Numbered from the stretch's first letter, positions 1 to 15,090 are shown. The stretch is DNA of 64,000 nucleotides from Odontocerum albicorne (GCA_949825065.1 OX463846.1:13205753-13269752); one strand, 5' to 3'. The notes: generated from the sequence alone by a model not told the origin. Numbers and translations: made by a program.

Positions 1-2894
<2,894 letters not shown>

Positions 2895-3284
2895 TAGCAG
2901 TATTTTTAGGTATCGCGCTTAAATTAGCGAATTTCGTTCTTAGTGTAGCTGTAATTTAGTGCCTTGACTTTTTTCGTATATTCGCTTGAGTGGCATGCAA
3001 TTTATAATTGAATAGTTAATCGTACCTGTGTAACTTTTTCAAAGTAGCTTTAATAATACTAGTATTTACTATATTCAGTCATCATCATCTTAGCATTATC
3101 TTATTTATCTGGGGTCTGTCTGATGAGTCGCCTTATATAATAATTAAAGTATATTAATATGCAACTTATATGTATATTAATAACATTAATATTGTATATA
3201 TGTATGTGTAATTCTATCCATTTTTCCCTACCACCATATTTTTCTCTACACAACCTCAGGAAATCTCCATCAAATATCCCACGC

Positions 3285-3500
3285 CCGTTACATAAGCCCG
3301 ACAACGGAGTAAGGCGTCCTTAAATCGGACCGACAATCCAAGCATAAACCATCAATAGTGCAATGAGTCGCCTTTCCCCATCGTGCTCCATGCAAGGCTA
3401 TCTTTGGAGTCAAGTTTCGATTGCTCATATCGTCGTCGATGCTATTTCCTGGTTTCCTGTGTACACACTCATACCACTGAAGTCTAGTCTCTCTCAATTA
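3285..3500 (-). pseudogene. Possible LINE C-terminal fragment
   Basis: On the minus strand this stretch reads METRLQWYECVHRKP-like residues (the phrase RLQWYECVHRKPGNS is visible), which resembles the RLRWYGHVxRRP block found after the RT domain of several LINEs. Only about 70 residues are open and the remainder does not match a family I recognise. It could be a 5'-truncated, decayed copy or coincidence. From 3500 to 4498 I see only AT-rich sequence without recognisable content. Confidence 0.3.
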
Positions 3501-4498
3501 CAGTGATATAGATGCTACTTTCAGAGTACCTCCCACATATTTATTCTTTATTTTATGTCTTGCTCGCTCCTGAAATCCATTGCAGCATTCACAGCAATCT
3601 TTTCGTATGTCTTGATTTTTAATCTGGTCATACATTGTTTTTCGCCATATTGTTTTTTTACATACAATTTTATTTTATTATATATCAATTATAGAAAACA
3701 GTACATAAAAACTTTTTACTGTTGTCGATCATAAAAAGTATGAGTATAATAAAAATACAAACGAATGTCACTTTTTTGTATTGTTTGACTTAATTATAAT
3801 ACAGTTTCAAATAATCTGTTAGCGATAATTAAATACATATAATATGTAAATAATATTTTAAAGGGTTAAATAATAGATTATTTATAATATAAATGCTAAT
3901 TAATCATGCTTCAAATATGATGTCTATTCTTAATGAAATTTGAATTCACAACATAATATTGTCAGAACATAAAGATATATCATGTTAAATATTCACTTGA
4001 AGAACAAATTGAATTTGGAACGTGACCAAAGACAATATTTTTAACAATACATAGACTAAAATATTGACATTTCATGTTGCCAACAACGGTCTTGTACCTA
4101 CTTACCTTTCTACATACGATATCGTTGTCTACGAATTTCTGCAGATGTCAGCCTGTCTCGTTATATAAAGTGGTGTCTGGTTTTCTGTCATTTTCATGTT
4201 TTCCATCCTTTTAAATTCGACCTACACTGACGGCTGGGTCGGCTGCATTAGCTCGAGATAAAATGTGCCACGAGAATATTTATATTCAAGAATATTTTTG
4301 AAGTTGTTGAAAAATATTTAAACATGCTGGATATTACATGCAAGTACGAGTATATACACGTATAGCGATAAAAAATTGTCTTCTAGCTTAAGAAATTTAT
4401 TTAATTATCGGTATATTGGTGATTCAAAAACTACAATTATTTTATGAGTTATTAACTTATAAATACAAAAATATAAAATTTCCAACTATAAAATAAAC

Positions 4499-4640
4499 TA
4501 GGTGTATCGCAGAGTGGTAATGCACTTCCGTGCGGAAGGTCGCCAGTTCGAACCCCACGCTGTACTACTCAAATTACACAGGCATTTTTCCATATAGTAT
4601 TTGGGGGTGTGAGAATACCTAATAGGACATAAAATACATG
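4499..4640 (+). repeat. tRNA-headed SINE, family 3
   Basis: The head reads as a tRNA-like Pol III promoter: an A-box-like GCAGAGTGGTAATGC and a B box in CCAGTTCGAACCCC. The phrase CTTCCGTGCGGAAGGT recurs at 57072-57240, defining a family. The body continues with ACACAGGCATTTTTCC and GGGGGTGTGAGAATA, also shared in diverged form with the later copy. It is a SINE rather than a tRNA gene because the anticodon arm is abnormal and the body is conserved. Confidence 0.7.
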
Positions 4641-4751
4641 TGATTATACTTTTAATGCGTGATTTTTATTCGGAAAATAAAACACTAAATATAAAAAAAT
4701 GCATTGTTTTAGATCAAATTAAAATTATAAAATCTAAAAATAAATAATTTG

Positions 4752-5060
4752 TGATGCATTGCTGCGAGGTCAGGCAATGAATGCAGAAGGTCGTGAGTCC
4801 AAACCCTGTATTGTGCAGCCCTCATCAAATTTAACATTGATTTCGATCATATTAATATATTTTTTTCTTCAAACAAATTGATTACCAACGGGAATCAAAC
4901 CCAAAAGCTCGGGACTAGAAGACAGAAATAGCAGCATCCTATACATTCGTATTCCACGAGAAACACATGGGTGCTTTAAAACACCTCCATCCAGATCGGT
5001 CCATAGCCCGGCACTCCGCGTTAGGCCGAGACTGCGAAGTTCCCTTTTCTGGCTATTTGG
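4752..5060. repeat. Two decayed tRNA-like SINE heads
   Basis: At 4752-4830 on the plus strand, GCAGAAGGTCGTGAGTCCAA resembles the family 3 head with a damaged B box. At 4885-4965 on the minus strand, GGGTTTGATTCCCGTTGG reads as a B box of another SINE head. Bodies are too eroded to bound. The segment 4975-5055 is locally GC-richer and unassigned. Confidence 0.4.
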
Positions 5061-5330
5061 ATCTTTCTAAAACAGTGCACACTACTCGTATGTCATTATA
5101 ATATATAATATTCATCGTGAATGTCTTGATTGGTTTTAGTCGATAACAGTGCATTTCTTTTATAATTTTTATGCGTTTGTTTTGTTATTGCAAGTCATAT
5201 TATTTTTATATAATACTTGATGATTTTTGGTTTTCGGTTCAAGTTCGTTTTCTCGGGTAATATTTCAATTGGATCAGTCTTTGTCCTCTTTAAAACTGCC
5301 AAGAGATGTGTATGGTGTATACAGCTTTGG

Positions 5331-5675
5331 GAGCACTTGAATAACCTTTTTTGGAAAGTGAACAAAATCAATGATTATTAAAACTACACACATATATTCC
5401 ATTCTACTTAAACCGAATGCGAAAAGTTTCACTGCAGTGTGTCTTCACTTTCTTCGCGATTTTCTTACCAAATATATTTTTGTTAAACATATGCAAATGC
5501 GGGGAAGGTCTTAATTAAATTGCCGCAGCCACCACATTCTATGCTTACCATGTTTTTTGTAATATTTTTAATCAGTTAATAATACATAGTGAGTTCGAAT
5601 CCCGAGGTAGAATGGCCTTGAGGGAAATCAAGTCTCTAAACGGCGCTAAATAAATTGTCCTTTTATCATTACTAT
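5331..5675 (+). repeat. Repeat R, copy 1 (unassigned retroposed family)
   Basis: This copy shares an ordered series of blocks with 13031-13400, 45133-45300, 52990-53310 (minus) and 55493-55870: a start near AGCACTTGA, then ACTACACACATA, CCGAATGCG, ATATGCAAATGCGGGGAAGG and GCCGCAGCCACCAC, then a tail with GAGTTCGAATCCCGAGGTAGA, AACGGCGCTAAATAAATTG and a T/A-rich end. No open frame is present. The simple-repeat end suggests retroposition, either as a SINE or as the 3' UTR of a LINE. Confidence 0.6.
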
Positions 5676-6494
5676 TCCCTACCAAAACACCACTGTATGA
5701 GCGTCCGATTCATTGAGTCATTTAAAGCGACGAAATTAGCACTCAATTTTCATGTAATATTCACACAATATACATTTGATATATACTAAATACACTCACT
5801 ATGATATACATTTAAAAAAAATACTTTTGCATTTCAAGCCAGAAGAAATGCAAAAGTAAAATAATTTCTTCGAATCCTTTGATGATCGAAGAGTTTGAAT
5901 ATTTGTATTCACAAATATATTGTAATTTTGTAGCAAAGTAAAAACCAGATTTGTTTTAAGCGTTTAACAAACGCCGCCGAATCGTGGTGGGCGAGCACTT
6001 TTGATCAAGAAATTAAAGGCTTTGATCAGAGGTCCTGTCAGATGCACGCATGGTTAACGCGCATGATATCAAACGATGCCAAAACGCCGAGGAGAAATTC
6101 TAAGAAAATATTTTTATGATTTTAAAGACAGTTTTTGTCAGGTTTTCGTATAAAATAACTTGAGAAATATTAGCAGTGAAAGACGAACTTTAGGTATTTT
6201 TGTTTTTTTATTTATGAACTCATTCACACATCAGGCTTCAGGTAAATTCTTTTAAAATCAACGTCAAATTACTTCTTTGAAAAACATTTTGATGTAAATA
6301 AATTAATCTTTTATGAAAATATAAGTTTATTTTATTTTACATCCATTATTAATCGAAAAACTGTCAAGCTTTAATTTTATTAGGCACATACGTGTACATA
6401 CCATCATCTGTCGATATCCTAAAAGAAACTTGAGATTTTGACATCATGATCGGAAATTAACATTTTATGAATTATTAATAACTCGACACAATTC

Positions 6495-6811
6495 GTATTT
6501 ATTTATTTATTTAGACACTTTGTTGTAAAATATATAAATGATAAAGTATAAAAATGAAAGGAGTGTATATTATATTTATTTATTTACACTTTGTTGTAAA
6601 GTATACAAATTGTAAATATACATATAGAAGTCTCGTTTCCTGATAGTAAACACGCATATATGTTTTTATTTATTTAGATATTTTGTTGGAATGTATACAA
6701 ATTGCCAATATATCGCACATATAGAGGTCTCATTTCCGGACAGTGTTTATATTTTTTATTTATTTAGACACTTTGTTGTAAAGTACAAATATGGCGAATA
6801 TATTGTCAAAT
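6495..6811 (+). repeat. Imperfect tandem repeat, about 85-110 bp unit, four units
   Basis: Each unit starts with TTTATTTATTTAGACACTTT followed by GTTGTAAAGTATACAAAT and, in the inner copies, AGAGGTCTCATTTCC or a near relative. Copies begin near 6498, 6572, 6668 and 6758. The units are diverged, so the array is old. No coding function is visible. From 6812 to 7540 nothing is recognised. Confidence 0.75.
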
Positions 6812-7539
6812 GTCATTTTATTTCAATCAAACAGGCAATTGTTAAGCAGGTTCGTACCAATTGCTGAGTGAAAAGAACCGTATTTCAAATAAGGAAAAAT
6901 ATGCTTAAACGTACTTAAACCAATTAAATAACAAATGCATAAAAAATAAATGTATGAGTATTTGCAAATGTCTACAAATACAGGAAAATATGAAGGAAGA
7001 ACGGAAGGACACGAAAATAGGAGTTATGAAGAAACACATTTCGTAATTGAAGAGAATTACTATATATGCGAATCGGGAACTCTGTTTCTGTGTGCTTAAT
7101 TTAGTAAATTGTATACAAAAAGCTAGTTCACCCATAACAAAGAAAACATGACTGATTGTGAATTTAATTACCAACGAACCTCGAAGATGAGAACTGTAAC
7201 AACCTTCAAACGTAGGCATTCTGAGTTATAAACACGCAGTTCTCCTCCGAAAATCCGAAACAGTTATCTTTTGATCATTTTTTAAATTTTCATTTAGCCT
7301 AATTACAAAATTGATTAAAATATTTAATAACAATCCACAAAAGGTTTCTGAGCAACAACAATCTGTGGTATATATACTATTTGTTTCTACCTAGAACTGC
7401 TGACGGATAAAAATCTTGCCTTTAATATTTTACGTCGGCTTTGAATATATTTGTTTAGACATTATTTAACAAAAGCCTTTTGAACTTTGCTCTCGGATCA
7501 AACTGTCAATTTTTCAAAAAGCGTTATAGCAGGAAATCT

Positions 7540-7790
7540 CTTATTTTGCGCTTGGCGTGTGGTGTGGTGTGGTGAAATATCAAAAAGGGGGCGATTTAAT
7601 ATTTAGCATTTTCCATCAAAGAATTTCCCCTCCACCCCTACGAGTAGAATTTCAAAGGGCTGCTTTTGTTCGAGAGCCACCCCGCACCTGATGTGTTTCT
7701 AATAAAAAAGTAGCTCTGATGTCATTCCGAGTGAGATTGCCAATTTAAATATCAAAAAGGTGTTCGTGTCGTTTGTCCATAGAACGTAAA
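7540..7790. other. GC-richer island with repeated TCF/LEF-like words
   Basis: Composition rises above the flanks and no long frame is open. The island holds AATATCAAAAAGG (twice, near 7579 and 7750), CCATCAAAGAA and TTTCAAAGGGC, all compatible with the T/A-TCAAAG core bound by TCF/LEF proteins. This could be an enhancer, but a short AT-rich motif is weak evidence alone. Confidence 0.25.
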
Positions 7791-7954
7791 TGAATTAATT
7801 GTTGATCAGCTGTCATTTGGTGATGATTTATGAACAATATTTCAATTATTCTTATAACTGATATCTAACAATGCTGTTCAATAGCGAAATAATGTATTTG
7901 TTTTATGAATGAGATTAATCGTTTGCTGCAGATGAATTTCAAGTTTGATGGATG

Positions 7955-8046
7955 ACATCTAAGTGTTGGTATGGATATCTAAGTTTTGGTATGGATACCT
8001 AAGTTTTGGTATGGATACCTAAGTTTTGGTACGGATACCTAAGTTT
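7955..8046 (+). repeat. 20-bp tandem repeat, about 4.5 units
   Basis: Successive units read CTAAGTTTTGGTATGGATAC with few changes between about 7961 and 8046. The unit is unlike the flanks and the near identity suggests recent expansion. It runs straight into the diverged array that follows. Confidence 0.85.
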
Positions 8047-8445
8047 TAAGCTTTGTTACGGAGGAAATTAGTTTTACTACATATTGCTATATATTTTGCT
8101 ATGGATGACTCGACAGCTTTACTACGGATGAATACAAAATTTAGCTTTGGATGACTATAGCTTTGCTACGGATGAGAACAAATTTTTGCTTTGAACAGAT
8201 CGATAGCTTTCCTATCGATAAGTATGAAATTTTTCTTTTGATGGTTCTATAACTTTGCTACGAACGAGAACAAATTTTTACTTTGGACAGATTGATAGTT
8301 TTGCTACGGATGAGTATGAAATTTCCTTTGGATGGTTCTATAACTTTGCTACGGATGCCTAAATCATTTTGCTTTAGACAATCGATAACTTTGCTAGATT
8401 TGTTTATTTTTTGGATGACTTAAGCTTTGCAACGTATGTCTCATA
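8047..8445 (+). repeat. Diverged higher-order tandem array built on TTTGCTACGGATG
   Basis: The core TTTGCTACGGATG or a near relative recurs near 8111, 8162, 8265, 8308, 8346 and 8390, with alternating linkers of the type AACAAATTTTTGCTTTG and TATGAAATTTTTCTTTTG. The alternation suggests a composite unit of about 100 bp made of two half-units. Weaker echoes continue to about 8580. Frames are broken by stops, so it is not protein coding. Confidence 0.65.
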
Positions 8446-8589
8446 ACCTTTGTTTCAGATGAATATAAAGCTGTGCAGAAGGTAACCTTAAATCTTTGCT
8501 GCAGATAAGCAAAATTTGCTGTGGATACTACTGAGTTTGTGTTTCAAATGGCGTGACTTGTATTGCGGATAAAAAAACTTATTTTGTTA

Positions 8590-9990
8590 ACTGCGCAAAA
8601 TAAATATTTTCATACATTGTACACACTTTTACTACCCCTCTTTCTATAACCATAACTTTTGATTTTGTTTCATTAATTTTCAGACCATTAACTAAACATC
8701 TCGTATAGAACTACTTTATCACATCTCTTAAGTTATCTTCATTTTCAGCAAATACAGCTACACACGAGTATATTATTGGCATACAAAGGTTTGCATCCAT
8801 TTAATTTGCTCATTCTTATACCTGTCAATCACCATCTTAAATATCGCACACGCAAATATATGTATGAATCCAAAGTTAAATCCATATCCTTGTTTTACGC
8901 CTTTATCAATTATAAACTCCGTAAGTTCTCTATTTCCTCTAACACATGCGCTACTGTCTATATACAGTGAGGTTATTGCACATGTTAATTTATGGTTTGC
9001 ACCATAATCTTTTAATACTTGTCACAAGTTCTCTCATCTTGCACGATCTCACGCTTTCTCTAAGTCTACAAATGCACAAAATATTTTCTTCCCCTTCCCC
9101 AAACATTTTCAGTTACGTTCCGTAACGCAAAAAATGATCCATACATCCTCAATCACACTTAGTAGACTGGTGGCTCTGTAACTATTGTACTCCATTCTAG
9201 AGCCTTTAACCTTATACAATGGTGCCTTACTCCAGCGTGAAAATTATTTATTAAAAAATATATATATATACATCCAATCAATTCATCCCCTCCATATATG
9301 TTATAATATATTCAGTGGTTATACTATCGTATCATGCAGCTTTCCCTTGTTCATATTCTTGACAACCGTTTTTATCTCCTCTAAGGCTATTTCATCCATC
9401 ACAATAAGACCACTCACATAACTTGTATTATTATTATGACCACTCGTAGTACTTTCATACGCTTCCTCAAAGTATTCCTTCCATCTTGTCTTCATACTTT
9501 ATATATCTGTTTTGTTGATCCATCATTCCGTTCCCTCCAATTCCAACATTTTAATATTTCGTCTTAGATTCACACTAAGTTTTCCTCCATATTTATTTTA
9601 TTATTTATCGCTTCTTCGCCATAACCATTGCTTTCTCATTCCTCTTATTCTCCGTACTTTCTCAGTATACTTTCTAAATTCACTTTTTTATTTGATTATG
9701 TTTTTACACATTCTCTCCATCCTCAGTTTCCCTCCTTGATACTCTCTTTCCATAACATCTTCATCCCACCAATCAACTTTTTTTCCTTCCAGTCTTTTTG
9801 GGCCCGCATACTTTTTTTCGCAGAAGAGCATAATATTCCTTTTACAACTGTTCATTCTTCTTGTTTATTTAAGCTTTTCCTCTTTTCATACATTCTTACT
9901 TCAATCTTTCTATGGAATTATTCCTCATCCTCAATACCTTCTTTTTATGCAGAATTCTTTCCCCTCGAGCAAGCTTTTTAGTTTTATAAC
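8590..9990 (-). pseudogene. LINE A reverse transcriptase, decayed
   Basis: Reading the minus strand from 9990 down, RT blocks appear in the proper order but in shifting frames with stops: KKSMRAQKDWKEKK near 9800, a TSLLSV block near 9140-9190, FVDLEKA followed by a stop and DRAR near 9040-9075, IDKGVKQG near 8900-8925, and LYANN near 8775. The YADD box has become YANN, so both metal-binding Asp codons are lost. KSKVMVIERG near 8650 is the usual downstream segment. The family resembles APE-type LINEs that end with an RWFGHVERM block, found in other fragments here. Plus-strand frames inside it are shadows. Confidence 0.7.
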
Positions 9991-10477
9991 GTCATCCCTG
10001 GAAACGAAGTGTGTTGGTAACTACAAAGTCCATTTCTAGATCAGCATCACTAAATACCCACGTGTATCGCCTCTCAATTTTAATTGCTTTCAATCAGATT
10101 ATTTAAGATTTCGTGTAAAAAAATTAATTGTGTTTCACGAAAAAAACATCCCTTCAATTAAAAACGTCATTACAAAGTAATCTCTTTCACTAGGAAAAAA
10201 AGCTTCTTCCGTACGTACCTTTTTGTTATTCCATACATATGCATGGTATGTCATTTTAAAAACGTATTACATTTTATAAAAGAAAATAGGTAATATTTTT
10301 CACTTTCCCCTATTCACGGTAAATTTCTGGTACTATAAGGGTACATCACATTTTCAGCTGACTCGTGCTTCATTTGCATCTAAGGTTCGCCGCACATTGT
10401 AGACAAAAGTGACGAAGAAATTATGCGACAAAATAAATATTCGATTGCTGAAATATAGTTTATTTGAACTGTTTTGC

Positions 10478-10645
10478 TGTTTAAACACTGATTTTAGATA
10501 TTTTAGTTACAGCTTGATTATAAAAATGACCGTTTCACTCTTGACAAGGCTTTTCGACCTAAAAAGCCGAATCGGTTTTCGTAAGGATCAAATATACTCC
10601 AGTCAGTGTTTTGGTATAGTATTGATAATAACATCGAGATATATA
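10478..10645 (+). repeat. Repeat S, copy 1
   Basis: This stretch matches 15693-15862 in order: AACACTGATTTTAG, GACCGTTTCAC..CTTGA, a GCC-GAATCGGT block, AATATACTC, and AGTATTGATAATAACA at the end. The two copies have no open frame in common. The end in ATAATAACA beside a microsatellite in copy 2 suggests a retroelement tail. Confidence 0.55.
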
Positions 10646-10865
10646 TTTAAAATATTAGGACAAATTATGGCACGATTGTCATCAAATAATATTAAAAGGC
10701 ACTATAATTTTTTTTTGATTAATCACACTATGTAAAAAAATGGCAAAACAATTGAACTAAATTAAATACTAATGATATTTTGAAGGACTACAATTTTGAC
10801 GATTCATTTTTCCAATATGTATAAATAATTTATTAATTGATTTGGTATTTAAATTGTCGAGCCCA

Positions 10866-11103
10866 ATTTTGTTACAGAATGATTTGAGACTTAAATGTGA
10901 TTTTTTTTTCATAATAACTTAAATTAATGTAACAGATCTGTTTCGCTTTAAAACATAATTATCAAACTGTACTCAATACTATGCTTACCAAGCTTATGTA
11001 TTGATAATGCTTTTTTAAAGCGAAACAGACCTGTGACTTTAATCTAAGTCATTACGTAGATTTTTTTCTCACCAAAGTGTCAAATCATTCTGTAATACAA
11101 AAT
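10866..11103. mobile_element. Fold-back (long inverted repeat) element, 238 bp
   Basis: The outer arms match as ATTTTGTTACAGAATGATTTG at the left and its reverse complement at the right end. Inner arm blocks ACAGATCTGTTTCGCTTTAAA and TTTAAAGCGAAACAGACCTG also pair. The element would fold into one imperfect hairpin with a loop near 10970-11010. No transposase is encoded. Such structures are typical of non-autonomous DNA elements moved in trans. Confidence 0.65.
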
Positions 11104-11559
11104 AGCCTTTGAAATACTGATGCATGATTTGGAAAAGTATAAAACATGCTAGTGGAATATATTAATTAATATTTGATTTGATTTATATTTCATGATTTGA
11201 TTTACATTTCACACTTCACTGCGATTAACACGCAACCTTCGTGCATGTTGCGGTGGACTGTGGGTTGACTAAAGCATCCTTTAAGGAAGAGAGTTGGCGA
11301 AGACAAACAGTGACGTTATCTGCTGACATTTCTTTTGACCGCTGATTGATCCAATTGAAGTTAGAGTATATAATTTGGATGTATACACGAAAAAAAGGAT
11401 TCAAGTCAGAGCTTACCTAATTGAGACATAGGAAAACATCGCTTTTTTGGGTTTGTATGGAGTGAAAAAACAGTTTAGACAAAATTTAATCACGTAATAA
11501 ATACGCTCACATATTGGCTTAATGTTTTTGCACATAAAGTATTGGTAATTTATCCTTTA

Positions 11560-11985
11560 TTCTAAAGTCTTCGAAGTACAAGAGATGTACAAAGAAAGGC
11601 CTACTAAATTCTTGTGTCTTTCCAGTACTGACATGTAGGTTTGAGATGGCAGTCTCCCTCTTAAAGCAAATCAGAAACCATGGAGGAGAAAAATCCTGAA
11701 TATCTCATTATGGGTCCTAAAGACAAACGAATATGTAAGGTAGCAAACTTTAGTCATGGATGTCACTAAGAGGGTTATCATTCAAAGGTGGTACAAGATA
11801 AGACACATTGTCAGATGTACCGGTGATAGCTGAACTTTGTTACAGAATGCAATATAGTCGGATGACATTAAAAGTGGCTCGGAGCAACTAAAAGCAATGT
11901 GTCCATAACAGGAACGAATCGAGAGGAGAAGAGAAGCCTATATCCAACACTCTAGTCAATTATAATGATGGTGATGATGAAAACA
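11560..11985 (+). pseudogene. Decayed RTE 3' fragment
   Basis: The end reads AGAAGCCTATATCCAACACT followed by a (GATGGT/GATGAT) tail at about 11965-11985. This is equivalent to the EAYIQQ end and ATGATG tail of RTE elements, as in 46190-46520. Upstream, remnants equivalent to the W-AGHIVR block are seen near 11790-11815 and a SSTLTC-like segment near 11620, with many stops. It is a 5'-truncated and old copy. From 11990 to 13030 I see no recognisable feature. Confidence 0.45.
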
Positions 11986-13030
11986 TTGAGACATATTTAT
12001 TTAAAATTTAAATACTACAAAACGACAAATAGTTCACGATACAAAAAAGTATTGGATCACTCGAGTGTGTGGGGTGCCTAATTTGCCGTGTGGCTTCTAC
12101 GACAAAATACATTTCTCTTTTGAAGTATCTCAAAATGAATAAAAGTACGGAGAAAATTGGCATCGTCTCATGGCGGATGATGTTTGGTAGAAAAATGAGG
12201 GATAAGAGAGAGGAGATACGAAAAAATTGAAAAATCTCCTTTGAATTTTCTCAGATGCTTATTGGAGATTTGTCGTGAGATCAAGGTAGCTCGGTAAGCG
12301 CGATGAAGCTAGCGGGTTATTTTGCTTGAAAGCGAGAGCTTATTTCTTATTTTTTCCGTTCTGTCATTCTATATTTTTCTATTTCTTTTGTCACTTACGC
12401 AAATAACTTGTCAACTTTATGTCAAATTCATGGATATAGTTGGAAATTTTTTGTTTCATTTTGTTCACAGGATAACAAATTCCCTTTCAAAGGCAATGAC
12501 CTCGCGATAGGATGTGACGTAACATCGGGAAATTTTGTTTTCTAGGAATGAGGATTAATTTAATTTTCCTGTTATATGCTTTCTGTTATTTTCTTTGAAA
12601 CGTTTCAATATTGAAAACATATTTTTGCAAAGTGACTACATTTTTTATTTATAAGTATTTTTGAATTAAAAAAGTGAACTAATTATTTGACATTTCATTG
12701 CACAAGGTATCATCGACAGATTGTTTGATTTAAGCAAATAAATTATTGTTTGAATCAGACAAGAGTTACATTGTTTAGACCTTGCTAGATGAGAAAATGA
12801 CAAGTTAAAAAAAACTAAATCACACATATTTTCCTAATTACAATGGCTCAAGGTTCGCAAATGGATTGAGCTCTAACTTTGTCTGTCTTTAAGTACCTCA
12901 ATGAGATATCCCCATTGTATCTTATAAATCTTGGCCAATTTCATTTTCATCAAATAAATTGATAATTCCGAATCGATCTAATAAGGTGGGTTTTTTGCCG
13001 TTGCTTAACTTGTGGCGTGGAATGGTCTGT

Positions 13031-13400
13031 CTCTAAGTGCTGAAGATGACCTTTTTTTGAGGTGTTATCAAAATGTATGATTGAATATGAATAATACATA
13101 CATACATTGCACTCTACCTAAAGCTGAATGTGTTTCTATCACATATCCGAAGATCTACAGAGATCACTTTGTAGTTCGTCTTACCTTGGTAAGTTTTCTG
13201 CGTTTTTCATCCTAAATATGTTTTTCAAAACATGCAGATGCGGGGAAGTACCATAACCAATGACCGCAGCCCCCACCTCCCTATCATTACATATACTTAA
13301 CTTATTTCATTTAAAAAAAATGTAATATTTTTAATCTGTCAATAAAAATGTGTTCGACTTCCGACTAAGAGCGCCCTTAAGGTGAGACTGTTCTATTTTT
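13031..13400 (+). repeat. Repeat R, copy 2
   Basis: This is one of the best preserved copies. The ordered blocks are CATACATACATTGCACTCTA, GCTGAATGTGTTTCTATCAC, ATCTACAGAGATCACTTTGT, GGTAAGTTTTCTGCG, GCAGATGCGGGGAAG, TGACCGCAGCCCCCACCTCC and a tail with GAGCGCCCTTAAGGTGAGA. No frame is shared with the other copies. Confidence 0.7.
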
Positions 13401-13599
13401 TTTTATTTACGAGTATGTAGTTTTTCTTCATTCGTTTAATACCCCACATCTTGGCTTACGGATATATTGAAGATTGTGTCCCGGAGACAAGATTGCCTTC
13501 AGCTCCATCAATTGAGGCTTCAGGTTTGATAATTACTAGATTATGAAGGGAAGAATGCATTTCGTCGTTGCCGCAAACAGACCTTGTACACATCTAGCG

Positions 13600-13733
13600 C
13601 GTGTGTATATTGATACCAGACTGAGACCCTATTTTTTTGTTCTTTTTTCGATTACTAAAGGGAATCGAACTCGAAACTTCAAAAAGGTTGAAAAAAGTCA
13701 AACGAACGTTTTACCATCTAGGCCATGGAGATA
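13600..13733 (-). repeat. SINE family 1, minus-strand truncated copy
   Basis: On the minus strand the head reads CTCCATGGCCTAGATGGTAA (A box) and GAGTTCGATTCCCTTTAG (B box), followed by a T-run and CAGTCTGGTATC, which corresponds to the CCAGTCTGG segment of full copies. The rest of the body is missing. Confidence 0.6.
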
Positions 13734-13857
13734 ATTAATTATTTATATAGTGCTAATTGATTGCACCTTAAAAATGTATATAATATAAGGCGACATATAA
13801 TATGTTCGTTTGTACGACTACCATGGTCAAAATATATGAAAAAGGTAACCAAGTAAA

Positions 13858-13928
13858 ATCTGTTCAGGAATCGAACCCGAGGCGCCTGGTCACTAAGATA
13901 ACACGCTAACTACAAGACTACGATATCG
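13858..13928 (-). repeat. tRNA-like SINE head
   Basis: On the minus strand the sequence CTTGTAGTTAGCGTGTTATC and, 20 bases on, GGGTTCGATTCCTGAACAG look like A and B boxes spaced as in a tRNA. No conserved body follows. A decayed tRNA gene is an alternative. From 13935 to 14470 nothing further is recognised. Confidence 0.45.
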
Positions 13929-14473
13929 ACGAGAGATATAATGATGTTTAAGTTGCGTTTAAAAGCAAGCCAACGAAAGTGCGAAGGGTAATAATGATTT
14001 TAATTAGGTATTCTCATTTTTTTGTATTAGTTTTGTAGGTGTTATTTTCATTAAGTGGATTAAAATTTCATGTGGTAACCGAAAATTTTCAAATTATTAA
14101 AATGTGTTTATTGAGATTGGTATTGATTGAATATCAACGATGAATTTCGATTTCATTTAACCTGAAATTGGAAAAGAAACATCCTGTTTATATTTTTGTG
14201 GTGCAATATATTCGATATCAAAATATAAGTATTTATATAAATTAATACTTCTATTTCATTATGCCAAAAACGTGCCTATTTAATATTTACTCATAGCAGT
14301 TTTAGCCTTTTTCTTGATTTTTTTAAAATGTTTAAACAATCTCATTTATTTGATTTTCCAATGAGTATGAAATTTATATAGTTTATTTAAATATATTTTT
14401 TGTATTGTAATATTTCCGAACATATTGTAGAAAGAAAAATAATTAATTGTATACATTTTTGTGCTGTGTCTTG

Positions 14474-14650
14474 TGTCATCATCATCATCACCATCACGCC
14501 ATGCCTCTATTGGGGTAGGTACATAACGAATCTCCACTTCGTTCTATCCTAACGGACATACTTTGCTTCTGTTACGTTCATTTGCCTCGTAATGCTTTCT
14601 TAAACAATATAAAGGCTTTTACTCTTCCCTCTTTCAGAATTTTATTTTAT
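14474..14650 (-). pseudogene. LINE A 3' end fragment
   Basis: On the minus strand the sequence encodes MNVTEAKYVR, a stop, then DRTKWRF, matching the conserved end of LINE A proteins. It ends with CAATAGAGGCATGGCGTGAT and a (GATGAT) run at 14474-14490. The same end, CCGTAAGGGACATGGCGTGA, appears at 52015-52035. The copy is 5'-truncated. Confidence 0.6.
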
Positions 14651-14972
14651 TTAGTATTTCTAGGTCTTCTCAAGCTTCTAATTTTATACTACTTGAATAT
14701 ATTATTTATCTTTCATAATTATTGACACTGTCAGAACCAAAAATCTCCTTCGAACCAGCGAAATGAAGGTATTCAGGAGTATCGCTAGCAAAACCCTTCA
14801 TGATAGAGTACGAAACACAGAAATCCGAAGGATGTGCGAAGTTGAAGATATTGTCAGATGGGGACGACAGACAAAAAGGTTCTGGAACGAACACGAATCC
14901 ACAATGGTGAAACCAAGAGCCGTAAGAATGGCCAGGGACAGTACCCCCCAAGCAAGCAGACCTCCAGGACGA

Positions 14973-15005
14973 CCTCCCAAAAGATGGAAAGCATCTTTTG
15001 GGAGG
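14973..15005. repeat. Perfect 14-bp stem hairpin
   Basis: CCTCCCAAAAGATG at 14973-14986 is followed after GAAAG by its exact reverse complement at 14992-15005. Part of the stem sequence is repeated again in the loop of the following larger hairpin, so the two structures share history. Confidence 0.9.
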
Positions 15006-15010
15006 ATCCC

Positions 15011-15090
15011 TTAGGCCTGTTGGCCTGTTATGGTCCTGCATCCACCTCCCAAAAGATGGATGCAGGACCATAACAGGCCAACAGGCCTAA
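15011..15090. repeat. Perfect 34-bp stem hairpin with 12-base loop
   Basis: Bases 15011-15044 (TTAGGCCTGTTGGCC...) are the exact reverse complement of 15057-15090 (...GGCCAACAGGCCTAA). The loop is CCTCCCAAAAGA. It sits just before the AAG-rich tail of the LINE fragment, which suggests that it belongs to the element's 3' end and may act in RT recognition. Confidence 0.9.

Noticed and set aside
10409..10735. 108-codon plus-strand frame
   Set aside because: It runs through repeat S and is not conserved in the second copy of that repeat.
14706..15071. Minus-strand frame of 121 codons
   Set aside because: Shadow of the plus-strand LINE C-terminal fragment, which matches a known family and has the lower number of unexplained residues.
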